DNA of 64,000 nucleotides from Neelides folsomi (Eukaryota; Arthropoda; Collembola; Neelipleona; Neelidae), in assembly GCA_034687125.1 (NCBI GenBank), contig JAQGBZ010000008.1:310001-374000 (forward strand), given 5' to 3'. The notes under the pieces were generated by a model. It was not told where the DNA came from. It saw only the letters and a program-made list of their open reading frames with translations, and ran no database searches. The first letter of the stretch is position 1, and each line of letters starts with the position of its first letter. This document shows, in pieces, positions 1-13,700 of the stretch. The position numbers and the translations under genes were made by a program.

Positions 1-3000
1 ATAGGTAGGTGATTATTCTAATGACAGTGACGTATCTAAATGAAAATCCATGTTGGGTATAATATTATTTGATAAGTATAAAAGGCCTGTGTGTCAGAAT
101 TTCTGACTTTCGCTTTGCAAAACAGCGCGTGAGTTTTGCATCGCATTATTAGAGAAAATGAAGTGAAAGAGAAGTTGAAAGAAGAAATGATTTTCATAGT
201 GAAAATCCTGCGAAAGTAGGTAGCTTAACCATTGTTTTCTTTCCACACATTTGCGAAATAATGAGAGAGCATAAAGTAAAGAGATTTGAGGACTCGGGGC
301 TCTTACTACACTACATGCATATTTCATATGAGAATTCTCCTTCACTTTCCGTGTTCCTACCCAATAAATGGAAATGAGCTTAATGGGTCTGGTGAGTGAA
401 ATGTGTATTTGGGTTTTTAATGCTTCTGCGGTCTCCGCTCTTTTACTCACAGCTAATCCCCAAATTCCCACTAACTTATTAAATTTATATATTTCAATTT
501 TTAGAAAATAAAAAGGGACTTTTGAATACTAGGGAATATTTGCTTTGTATAATTGGATGAATTAACGGAAAGTCATGTTCGAGAAGAGATCGTTCCAAGA
601 GGATTTTCTATATCAAAAAAGGAATACTCGGCAGTCAATTGTATTACACAAGGAATCGTCTTTTATATAATAGAAAGTTGGGAATTCTGGGGAATCGATC
701 TCCGTCTCCCCATTTCCATTCAACGTCCACTTCGTAAAAAAGCGGAATGGGAAAGGAATAGAAATGGACTTTTCTCCCACTTCCAAATGAATAGAATTCC
801 CTCATCCTGGTTGTAGTGATAGGAGAAGTCTTCTTGGTGCGCTACGGAGATTCGAATCTCAAACGATGAGTTGATGCAGATGAGGAAATGTTTCTTTTCT
901 ATCAACTCTCTCCTCGTGCGAAATAAGATTCCATCAATACTCTTTTTATACTTTCCCTACTTTACAAATGTTTCAATATCCGCTGAGTTCTCTCTCTCAT
1001 TTATTTACTCATGGGATGTTTAATATGTAAACGTCATTTTTGTCATGTTTTTAAAAAGTCGAGGCGCAATTGCATGATGTGATGTTTATGTGAAGCAACA
1101 AATCAATCGGAATTCCATTTCCTCGTTCAATCCATTAGACTCCCATTAAATTAAATACATAATTTGCCTCTTTTCTCGCAATGATCGACATTGCGAAATA
1201 TGAAAATGACATGATGGAGATAAACCCAAAAATTATTTCAAGAGTCGGGAGATAGTTCATTGCTTCTTTGCGTGTCGTCCTCGCTCCACGTTTTTATTAC
1301 ATTCCAGTTCTCAACGGCAATTTTATCCTTTTTCATTATTTTATGGAGTATCTTCCAATGGCCAAATAACGATGGCCTCTTTGAAAAAAGATAAAATTGT
1401 TTAATAAATTCAATTTTCGCTCCACTCTTCATTGGATCCTCATTGAAATTCGTACGTTGACGAGGGGGGAATTTGGCCATTGGGACCTGAGAGGTTCATA
1501 ATATGAGGAATGGAAGGTACCGGAAATGGATGTTGAAGGAGGTCGGAGAGAAAATTCTCAAGAGACGCCCCCGCTTGCGGAGTTCACACACGGAGTGAGC
1601 AGTTATAAGAGTGACTTTAATGGAGTGAGTAGGAAGCATCTCTCGCCAGTCAGAATATATATTAAATATCTCTAGAGGAAGTGTATTAGAACTAAGAGAG
1701 AGCCCCAACTCCGAATTCTTCACCTTATCCTTTTTTAACATCAAAGAACACTCACTCCTCATATTCTAATACAATTCTCAGAGTAAAAAATTGTAATGGA
1801 ATGAGGATGAGTTGAACTTTAACTGCAAAAAAGTTGAAAAAGAATTTTTGAATTCATATCCATCTTCACCCAGTACATTTCTTTTATGTAAAACACGGCC
1901 TCCTCCCTTGTGTTTAAAAGAGCATTGGGATGTAGAACAGGGACTTTAATTGGAAATGGTTTCCTTTAAAATTAAATAAATAAATAAGAAATGAACTGAG
2001 CGGAAGAATCGATTGCGTTAGATAATAGTCGGAGTTGAATTGAATCGATTCGTTAGCCGATCTACCGAGCTTGAAACTCCTTTTGAACCTCACTTTATTT
2101 ATGCGTATTTGACAAAAATGAGGTGAGAATCACTTTGGATTTTGCGGATGAGCGGGAATTTTGTGACTACCATATATCCTCATTGGATCCAATTCCATAC
2201 GTTAGCGTATTAAGGACCAAACTTCGTCATGACCTCTTATAGTAAATTTCAATCCGATTTCCCTTTATACTTTCCAAGTTGGAAGTTTTCAAAGGTGGAA
2301 TCTGGGAATCCCTCTCATGCTCATTTATCTGAGAGGGATTTCTTGGGAAGGCGTTGATCCTCATTCCACCCGACTCTGTTGGTGTCCCGCACCTTCCACC
2401 GAAAACAACCTTCCAATAGGTATCCGAACTGTCTCCGCGGTGAATTCGGCAGCATGTGGATTTCCACGCAGTTCCTTCCTTTAATCTCCTTTCGAAGGAG
2501 CTTAACAAGTTTTTTTCTCTCATCCTTCCTTTAAATGCTTGGAAAAGTCCGGAACAAAAAAGCCTCAAATTGTGGGACGCGGCCAAGGGTCTCAAAATCT
2601 CTTTCTAATGAATCGCCGAATTACACCCTTCTGATCTCCTCCATACAATTCAATAATACAGAAAAAGAGTCCCTACAAGAGAAATCCAACTAAACCTTCA
2701 GTATGGAAGATAAAGGATTTGATACGTGGCTCTTTTTCTTTCACAACTCCTCCTAGAGGCCTTTAAAATTCATTTTATTCAATTTTTTAAAAAGAGATAA
2801 AGATCACCCCTATTACAGTTTCAGTTCATGAGAAAGGGGAAACGTTGGGTTGATAATAGGAAGGCTATCTTCCTCCCGGATAATATAATGGGGAAATGCT
2901 AAGTCTCTCTAATAGCTCCCAAGACGTGGGGAAGAGAGCTAAGACTTTTATAATAAGATCTTCGGAGGAGAAAAGGGAAAAGCGCATTACCTCTTCCGTC

Positions 3001-6000
3001 CCCCATACACACATGTATGCAATTCATATACTTACTAGTATTAGAAGATGCCATTTCTCATACAGTATCACTTGACTATATTATTAAAAACTCGCTAATA
3101 CTATTTATTACACTCAGCTTCCACCCGACTCATCTAAGAGATCCTTCATTCTGATAGAGCGTATAATAAATATTAAGGTGGTATCATTAATAAGCATAGT
3201 ACTCGTATATTTATTAAAAGGAAATGTTGTAGGTGAATTGGAGGAATGAATCAGGGGATGTAAAAGAATTACACTTCATGTCCCTGTCAAATATTCCACT
3301 TACTCAGCTCCTCGTTGACTTGCACGTTTTCTTTCAATAGTATTGGGGTAGAGAGGGAGAGGGAAGGGTGGGGGCTTGTAAATGGGAATATGGAACTATG
3401 ATTGATGGGTTGAACACGGCGGCGGTCGAAGGAGACTGACAGAAGCATAAACGGCGAACGTCGTTTCCCTCAACCGCACTCATCCTCCTAATGGACGACA
3501 TGGAGGAGAAATCCAGTTCCAATCATTATCTGCACAATCATTTCTCGCCCCGTGTGAATTCCATTATCTTCGAACTTTAAACCTTCAACTTCCATTTGGA
3601 GATTCAATAGCGATCGGTTCATTTCACTCACTTCCATTTCCTTAAATCCTCTAGTCAATACCTGAACCCGTCGGCGCGTTTTGGGTTCAGATTAAACTTT
3701 CTGCTTCAATTGGTGTTCCAATTGAATTTTCCTTTTGAGCCCAAGTCGCGTTGAGGACAATTGGCTAGAACCCACACATAATATAGAAAAGAAATATAAT
3801 AACTGCAAGTCAAAGCATTGAGAAACACGATTTATGAACTGTTGGATTATGATATAAAGGAGCATTTATGGAATTTGGAAAATAAGTAATGGGCAATTCC
3901 ACCTGTCAGAAAAACCCCATAAGTGAATTTCACGGTACTTTTTAGAATTTGGCATGAAATTAGAATAATATTGTCCTCGGAAGTAAATTCCAAAATCTAA
4001 ATTCTAAATGGACGCTTCTCCACTACAAGAGGACATTGTGAGAGAAAAATGGCCAATGGGCTTATTATGTAAATGCGGAGAGCGGAGTGAAGGGTGCGAA
4101 GAGAGAAATTTACAGCATTTGCTCCCTATTGTTCCCAACGCCCTTATAAGAGCGCCTTGGCCAAAGGGTGTCGGGGCTCATAAATTAAACCCGAAGATCC
4201 CCATCATCTTTGCGGCATGAAGACGTTATTTCCGACCAGTAGTTTAAACTTCCTCATGTCTTCCTAAATCAAGAGATAGCCGCAATTTTGCATATTTCAT
4301 GAGATGCACACCGATCGGAGGACTCTTTTTCGGTTTCTATTCCCCTACCCTCTTACGGCGGAATTTCAGAAAGCAAATGGCATTATATAAAAGAATGAGA
4401 AACTAAAGGGTTTTCTCAGATCAAACAAATGGAATAATGGGGACTTTCATTGGAGGGGAAACTCATCTTTGATGAAGAAAATTAAAGGGAGGGTCGCGGA
4501 TGACTTTATCAGTTCTCCTCCCCCGATGGATGGAACCATAAAACCTTTTAGCGAACTCTCTATGTCTTCCCTAATCTTATTTCATGGAATGCGTTTTCCA
4601 CCCTCCTCCCCATCTCCTTATCTCACCCTTCAAAAACAGGGAAGGAGCTGAGAAGAAGTGAAGAAGCTAATGGAAAGTTTTGCACAACGGCCTGCATGCG
4701 CCAATCCCATCTTCATCAGTAAAATAAGTCCACTTATCTTTCCTTAATGATGCTGCAAATGCATTAAGAGCTAATATTACTCACACTTAACTTCCTTGAG
4801 TAGGGAAATGGCCGGAGGCCTCCACAGAGAGAATTCCTAATATATTAAATTAATAATGAACAGCCGGCCTTTGTTTACATTATCATTTTACTTTGTTTCC
4901 TATTACGGCATTTACAAGGGGGAGAGTCATAAATTTCAATTAGTTTACGACCGATAAAAGCGTAATGATTATGATTAAAATCTAGAAATGCATTTCTTGG
5001 ATTATTCTCTCCTCAATTGCATGACTCTAATGATACATATGAGATTGGAGAAGGCTCATAAATGCATTTGAGGAGAAGATTGGACGAAGTCATGCAGAGC
5101 TCCAAACATTTTCATACCCGATATTTTCCGTGTAAAGAACGATATCATACACACGTAGTTTTAAATAGGCGTAGGAGCGTAAAACAAATAGAGCTTATTT
5201 GAGTTGGGGAACTCAAACAGGAATTTATTGAGGGAGTCGAATGAGAAACTTTCTCTGGCGAGGGAAAGAAGGGGAGGAAATGAGTTTGTGAAGGAGTAGT
5301 GAGGAGATTGGAGGTGCAGGTTATATATATATATTTATACCTTCCACAATTTCAGGGTATAACTTGAGCGTAATAGAGCCAGTTTTTATTGACTTAATGG
5401 ATTTGTAGGTCCCGAGAGTGTGTAGAAGCCACCTCCTTGGAATGACTCATCATTCGAATCGAATCCATTTAATATTGCATTAAATTCCTCCCCTTTGTCT
5501 TCCCGATCTAAGAGCGAAAGCCGTTTATTTAATTCATTCTGTAATGGGTTAAGAAGCGATTAGCCATTATTGAAACTCCCTTCGGTCCTTGTCCTTCGAG
5601 ACTCTCGCTCTCCTTATTAATTACTCACAATATTACTAATAAGTACATTGAAACAATATGTCTCTGTCTTGTGTATTATGCAGTTTATTCCAGCTTTAGA
5701 ATTATAGGAAATTTTTGAGTTTAATGATAAGGTATAGAAAATGATAGATGGGCTGATATATCCCAATTGTTATTAGTAGAATCCACTAAAGCATGATTTG
5801 AATCTTGTATCATTCTTTGAGGATTAAGGGCCTCTGCATATGGAATGCATAGGAATAAAAGTTCCCCTCCTTCGGTGGGAAAGGAATGAGAATGAGAGGG
5901 TTGGAGTAATGAAAAGAATCCGCTCAATGAGTGAAAGATGGGAGGGGAATTTTGGAGGGCGAGGAGGAGAAGTGAAAGCTCTCCTCAATTTCCCTCAATG

Positions 6001-9000
6001 ACTCCAAGCCGCATTTGAACCTAAGTTTAATGTCGAGTCACTTTCTTCCTTTGTGTTTTCCTAGTGTAGGGCTCACTTCTTTTCGAATTAAGTAGGTTTA
6101 ATGTTCCTCAAGTGAGGGTATTTCCATATCCGGAGAATTAAAAAATACACTCTGCCTCACACCCATTCCCTTTTAAATGGATTTTTTTTCCTTCCGAGGG
6201 CTGAGGAGCTCCAACGATCCAACTTGCCTCATTTGAGTCATTTGAGGCGATGGTAATGGGTAGTCAAGGAAGTGTTTTTCCTCCCTTTTTTCATCTCATT
6301 CTCATTCGGTTCTTCACTCGCCATATTTTACCCTTCGTCCTTGCGTTTTTCATACGTTTTGGCTACGTTGGCTTTTGGCATTATCACGCCCTTTGTTGTC
6401 ATCGCCAGTTTGGGTCTTTATCGCTTCCTCGGAAGTTTCATGTAGAGCTTGAATAAATTGTGTAAAAACTTTCCCCTTTCTTCGTGTCCGAAATTTGTGT
6501 TCTCGGGGTTTCGGTGGGAGGGAAATGAGTGTATAAAATACGCTAAGTCTTGGGTTTTATACTCCTTGTAAGGAATTTGGGGCCTGAGCGGGTGTGTGGC
6601 TTACTAATAGTTCGTTTGCCGTCTCTGTGGGTTTCCCTCTTCCTTCGAGTCTCCTCCAAGTCATGGAGTGTGATTTATGGGCAAACTAAATGGTTTGCTC
6701 TTCCAAAACTCACCCTTTATACACTTATAAGTGAGAGGAGTCGAAAAATTTTGAGCACATAAATAATGAATGAGTTATCATTGGAGTGAGTGAGGTTCAT
6801 TTCGTTCCGCTGGTGAGGAACCATCTCTGTGGTGTAATTCAACAGAAGGCATAATGGTACGATGGGTTAGGGCGGCGTTGTGAGGAGAAGACAGCTCCAC
6901 TTCCCCAACGACACCCTACAAATTGATTTGTAGCCTCATACATTTTATCCAGGTTGGAGAACAACGGAGACGTGTGAAGACCCCCTCATACATAAATATC
7001 TTCTCTGGGAGAAATTGTAAAAGAGGGAAGTAAACTGGTGATCTGAATCCTTAAACTTGTCTGAATCTTAAGACGCAGGATCTTATTTTTCATAGATCCA
7101 CCGCTACAACACACACTCTCCCATGATTTACGTTCAAAGGAGGGAAAACAGATGTGGAATGAAAAAAGGAAGGGTGAATTCTCCTAAATTTTTCAAATAA
7201 TAAATGACAAGTGTCACAGGGTTCAACAACAAGATTACAAATAAGGGAAACAAATGTGGAGGAATGAACTCCAGTCTTAAGCTCCATCAATTAGGAATTA
7301 AATATCAGCAGAGATTTGAGGAGTTCCTTTAACTAAATTTCCTCCAGCGACTCTCATTGCGATGAGTTATGTTAATTAACATTCACCTCTTGTTTCTCCT
7401 ATTTGTTCTTCCAATTTTGAGAACAAATACTTTGACCACATTACATGCATAATGGATGTTGTGTATTTGTACACTCATTGAGGAGAGTTAATGATGGAGA
7501 CGGCGAGTATGTAAATAATACCGGATAACGATAATAAGAATCAACTTATTTATGTGTATGATTGTTTAATTTGGGATTATGAGGGAGTTGAGTTGAACAA
7601 TTGATGCATTGGGAGACGACAGAGCAGGGGGAGGAAAAGAATTGGCTCTTATCGCCCAACTTATCACACATACTGAATATTCCAGGAGTATTTATGAGGG
7701 GTAACGAATCCGATTTCCCTCGTATTTCTATTTGAGAGCTATAAATTGTGGGGTGTGTGCAGAGGGGAGAATTGGGGGTTGATCAGTTCTTGCCCTTCAT
7801 TACTTAACTTCCATTACTGAAGGTAGGAAGAGGTCACTAGCTGAATGCGTAATGGGGCTTGGACACCCCGCGCGCCTCACCTGTATCCTCACCCTGGGTT
7901 GCCGTAAATATCACGCTGGGACACTCTCGCCCTCGAAGACAAAACCGTTGGCATACCTAATAAATAGCCATTAGATCATCGAGGCCGGCCAGAGTGAAGC
8001 CTCCAAATGATATTCATAGAATATTAGGAGGAAAGTTAAACAATAAACAAGTCGACATTACTCACTCCACTTGGAGATCGCATTCTAGACCGGCCTTTGC
8101 TCCGCTCCTCTAAATTGGATTTTGTCTCCAATTCGAAGCTTCAAAGTGTTCTCCTCACTGGTGAATGAATTGAAGTGATGGGATTAAACTCCAGCTCCCT
8201 TAACGCCCCAACTTCTCATCACGAGTATGTAAATGCCCCCGCCCCTGATCGCCCGCCCTGTGAGAACTCCCTTCATCTCACTCATCCTCAGGAGTTATGT
8301 TGAGAGTCGCTGTAATCTAAACATATGAGTATGTGGGAGTTGAGGATCCATCGCCTCGTCCATCCAATCACTCCGCCTCTAATTTACTCGCTGCCGGTCG
8401 GGAAAGAATTAAATCTCCCACTGAGGATCGAGGGGAATCCGGCTTGGTTTCCCCAAAGCACCCGAACCCACCATGGGACTTCAATAGGGAGGTTCCTCAA
8501 TAATTATTTCCACGAGGGGACTCTCCAAAAAAAGTCTTCAATGGGAGAGGGGTAAAAAATTGTTTATGGTCCATGGTTCCTTAATCCTTTCCAGCACAGT
8601 TTGACGAAATTTATGAACTTGACTTTACTAATAAACTATGAATATCTACAGGTAGATGAATTGATCAGATACATCAATGTGATATATGGAATATACAATT
8701 GCGTATTCGCAAAGGTGAAATTAACACGCAAAGATTAAGGATCGAAATGAAGGAATTAATCTAATTTATTTAATTATTAAACTGTCTCAAGGATATACTT
8801 TTTCTTTAACTAGAGCTGAGAATTTAGTATTTGCAATTTAATTCACGTCCGTGTCTTATTGTCATTATTACAAGTTTGAGAATTTCCTTCCGGGCCGACG
8901 AACACGACTCCGCTAAATGTAGCTTTATTATAAATGTATGATTTGTTCGGAGTGTACAGCTGGAATGCGAAGTGAATGTGTTCATGGGGAATAGAAAATT

Positions 9001-10715
9001 CTGTTGTTTCATGCTTATCATTTGTTTGCAACTTTGTTTTGCATCGTTTGATCGAACGTTAGGTTGAGCTGGACATGGGTCATTTTGATAAGGAGAAAAA
9101 TGGGTTGTGTATATTTGGAGGAAATGGGCGTTGACTCTTCCTTCACAATTCCTTTTCCCATCCACTTTCTCTTTCTTGGTGAAAAGATTACGGATAGATC
9201 AATTTATTAGTGGAATTGAAGAAATTCACATACTCCAAATCTTTTACTAATAGACTCGAGTCCACACTTTTTTACTTACTGTTAGTATATTGCGATATGA
9301 GAATATCATACATATTATTTATTTGTAATATAGTAGTACAAACTTCTTTTCATGAATTTCGATTGAATCTAAAGAAATGAATAAAGGAAATCCCACAGAG
9401 TTCTACGGGAGAATTTCTGTGAAGACTATTGATAATTCGAGTTCTTCACAGGAATTTGTATTGATTTGTATTTGAACTAAAGGAGAGTTGTGTGGGGCAG
9501 TTGCGTAAAATAAAAGAGAAGAGGGAAATGACAAATTAAATAGTCTCATGGCGACTTTCCACATTAATCATCCTGGAGTTTCCTTTTCATCCGCCCCAAT
9601 TTGTTCAAATACTTGGAATTTGAAAACGATGAAAAAAGTCTCTGGATTCCATTCAATTTCCATATAATAGCCCTTTGTCCGTTGCGCTACCATTAGAAAT
9701 ATGTTATAAACTCCGAGAGATCCGACGGACTAAGAACTTCTTTTGATGATATTTTATTACATTTGGTCAGAGGGTCTTAGCAGGGTGAGTCCCAGTATTT
9801 TGATATTTTATAACATTTCTTATCGGCCGTACGAGAATGGGGAATAAAGCTGAGCTTTTCACATTTTTCTCAGTCAGCTTCCGATTTCTTGTTGGGGAGG
9901 AGGAATTTTGGAGACGAGTATAATAAAAAGATAAGAGGAATTATACAGAGTTCTTGAGACTCCCGGGCTTTTCCGGGTAGGATTGAGTAGCATTCTCTTA
10001 ACCTCTTCTACCTCCTCCCTTCACTGCTTCAATGGACTTGGAATTGATGGATGGAAGACGGGACCTATTTGGTCTTTGAAACTCATTATTCTTCCTTTCC
10101 AACTATTTTTACTATATTAGTACCTTGAAAACTTTACTTACGCATTAAATTTACAAAAAATGGCACCAATTTAACTATAAAAATTATATTTTATATTTTT
10201 ATATAACGATTTATTTTAAATAATAGATTCGAGTTTTTAGTATTAAAATTAAAATTTTATTTTGTATTGTGATGTGCTCCGAATATTTTTTTGAGATTCT
10301 GAATTGTGAAAAATGGTAGAGCATTTTCAGTTCATCATATTTATGAATTGAGCCAAATTTGGAAATTCGGCCTATCAAATTTAAGAATAATAAAATAAGG
10401 ATATTGAAGTTGAGAACAGGTTCTTCCCCGGAGAGCATCTTCATAATATGCATCTTTGCTCAAATGATTGGAAGATGATCCCTTTGCGGTGCATTTTAAT
10501 ATTTCCTCTCCAATGAGCTCACATTTCCCTGTAAATACTCCGTGCATTACAATCAACTCATGAAGGAATTCACACGCATCTTTGCATTCTTTGGTATAGT
10601 AATGGAGGGTTGAACAAGAGCCAAGGTGTGATTAAGAACGAGTAATTAATTACGCTGCATGTTGGGTGTAAAAGGAAGTTGAGATGCTAATTGACTTTTT
10701 CTTTTCTCTTTGCAG
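1..10715. other. Non-coding DNA 5' of the first recognised semaphorin exon
   Basis: No exon with convincing splice sites and protein resemblance was found. Open frames here are short (up to about 120 codons), occur on both strands and read as low-information sequence. The DNA is clearly less AT-rich than the 26-48 kb part of the window and is patchy, with many GAGGAG/CTCCTC-like purine or pyrimidine runs. It directly precedes the first recognised exon of a semaphorin whose signal-peptide exon is missing, so it is probably promoter, 5' UTR and intron territory of that gene; that is inference. Confidence 0.6.
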
Positions 10716-13700
10716 ATCACATTCGAGAGTTTACGTGTGGGAAGCGTTACTACCGTACGTTTTACCAAGATGCCCGGAAGGGAGTTCTCTACATCGGTGC
10801 TATGTGAGTCCAATCAGAAATTAAAGCTTCTTAAGCCGCTTACACGCTTATGAAATAATATAATCAATTCCCTTTCATGACTCACCGCTCCTATGCTCCA
10901 AGCTTCTAACTTACTCCATGTAATTCCTAGATGTTAATCCACTTTACTCTTCGGCATTACTACTTACTTTTTCTAATTAGTCATTTGAACTGGTCGATGC
11001 GTTCAGTTTACTTCATTTCTTACCATTACTAGAAAGTTGTTCATTTAGTACAGAGTACGGATAATACAGATAGAACATACCATAGATTTCATGGTATACA
11101 GACTGTATGAGTTTTCAGCAGTGGTGTTGGTTATCATGTACACAAGGCAATTACTCCTCCTCATGTATACAATTTAGGAAATGAAACCTCGGGTTTTAAT
11201 TTCCTATCAGGAGGCATTTTGAGACCGGCTTCCGCTTTCTTCATTAGCCGGATGAGTTGAGGAGACGCGAAAGTTTTAGAGTCTTGAGGGATTCATTTTC
11301 CCTTGAACTGAGCTGTGTCAATTTTGTAAAATGGTCAACGGGCGTTCCGGGGGAAAAGTTCCTCAATCGGAAACTCAACTTTGAGAGACAAAAGTTTGAA
11401 GAATGAAATCACATCAGTCGAGTGGAAGTTGAGGAGACCCAAAAGGAAAGTTAACTTTGAAGGAACTCTTAATCCAATTCCAATTCCATAACTTAACTAA
11501 TCGCAAGTATGTAATATGCAAATGTAGTTATATTACATTACAAGCCCCTTGTGCAATTCCTCATTTGCAAAATAATACTATGATTTACCATCATCACGTC
11601 AGGAGTAAATCTCATTTTCTCTGGGTTATTCATAGTCACTATCTCACATCTCACTCCCCGCCAAACAATTTATACGGAGAAGGGATGAGAATCAGAATTT
11701 CCCTTTTATGTGATTCCAATATCTCAACCATATTTGGTATAGCGTATCACGTTGGTGAAAGGATCTCTTTATCTTCCTGCTCGGAGCGGACCACGAGGAA
11801 GAAACAGATTCGCATTGGGATGCGCAAATTGATCGAGATCTTTTGAGGGGAAATTGCAATGTTTTGTCTCTGTCGCCCTCGCCCAAATTTTCGCGTTATT
11901 AAACTGGGCGAAATGAATTAGGGGAGATAAATAACGAAATGAAATTGTGGACCTCTGAGAAGAGTGACGTAGAGAAGAGGAAGTGGGAGAGGCGGAGATA
12001 ATGGGACTTGATGGGGATTACATTAGAAGTCTTCTTCTCAGGAGTGGGAATTCATAGGACCACCTAATGGATTTCGGATATTGCAAACTGATCGGTGAAA
12101 AGCTTTTATCACAACCAGAAATCTACTCTTGTTTACTCAACTCTTTACCAATTCCTTTTTACATCATTCGAGACCAAATGTTTCAAAACTGACAATGAAC
12201 CAAAAGTTGTTAGGTAGATTTTCACAGTCGATTATTTTATATTTTACTTTTCATTATTTAGGTAAATTGGACAATTAAATATTAGATCCAAACGACGGGA
12301 TTAAATAATATTTTTAAATTTTGTTTAAACTGGAAAGTGGCAAATCTTGGTGGGTTTCCTTTATTTCCCTATTTTGTATTCGGTGGTCGTTTGGAGGGGG
12401 TGGTGGGGAATTGAGGGAGATTAAATTGCTTTCTCGGCCCTCCGCAAGTAGATGAAAATGAAGGGGGTTCTCTCCTAATAAGATTTAAACTCGAACGCAA
12501 TTCAACCCAGAAAGTTCCTCAAGAGAAACCTCTAAATTAAATCCAAAATAATAATTAAGGGAAGTGATTTGTCATGTTCATCTCACGGCCGATTGGCCTC
12601 CAACTTTCCTCAACAAAGATGATGAGATGTGTAGAAAGTTGGAAGAATTTAGAGAAATTAAAACATTTCTATTTAACTTTATCAATTCTCCTGTGGAATA
12701 TTTTAAATGGAAAAACTTTTCTTTTTCTTTACACCTTTTTCATTACATAAATCATTTTTCCTGGATTAAAAAAGATCCTTTTATAATGCATAAAGTCCCA
12801 TAAAAGAATTTTTAATTCAATTGTAAATATTTTACTTTGAGAGAGTTGAAATAATCCGAGTTGGATATTCCTCGTAATTTACTCTGAAGAGAAACATAAA
12901 TGAATTTTGAGTTTGTAAGGCGAGTGAAGAGGGGAAACGTCAAAATTAATTATTATTTCAAATCCCCCAATTCAATCGCATGAGAGAGTTGTAAGATTAG
13001 TGAAGAAGTAATCTTCGGCTTCCCAAACTTCCCCCTTTCCTATCAACTACCAGCGGAGATCATTGAATTGGACGAGAAAGGGGGGAGAACTTCCAAATTC
13101 CCATTCACTTCTTCAAACAAATGGTTATTGATGAAGAGGAAATGTTGATTGGAGTCAACCATGTTTTTATTCTCCTTCAAAAGTCCCACCCCGTGAAAGA
13201 AACAAAAGGGAAAATTTGATTTGGAAGGGAATTAAAACGAGGTTCAACATGGTTCATTTGTGAGTCTGTGAGGACTTCAATGACTTTTCCATATGCCACT
13301 TTCTGTACTCGTACGCACTTTCAATACTCATTTCCTTCCCTGGTTTAATTTAATACTGAGAATAAAAAACGGGCCGTCTGTTTCGGAAGTAATGGATTAG
13401 GAATTTATATATTTAAACTTGCTCTTTGGATCTAAAAAAGCATTATTCCGTTTTTTAATTATGGCTTTCATGACATGGGAGATAAAATTTATTGCATACG
13501 TCACTCCAAACGCCTCAACTCCTCTTCTCATTTAAATATCAAAGTGAGGTTTGTAGAGAGCTCTTCCAAACTTTTTAATTTCCACATGTACATTTAATTT
13601 ATGGTGAAACATGGTTGGACCTTGCAGTGAACAACCGGAGCTGTTCATTTGGATAAGAATGTGCAAAAGTAATTAACTTGTACTCCAGGAGTAATTCTGT

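Noticed and set aside
841-900. tRNA-like T-arm string ATTCGAATC near 850
   Set aside because: The stem pairs poorly and no D-arm or anticodon arm can be drawn at the right distance on either strand.
6250-6456. Hydrophobic 68-codon frame considered as the semaphorin signal-peptide exon
   Set aside because: Too many hydrophobic residues without a cleavage pattern, and no donor in the phase needed for the exon at 10716.
9680-9710. tRNA-like string TTGCGCTACC
   Set aside because: No matching acceptor stem or T-arm within 90 bases.
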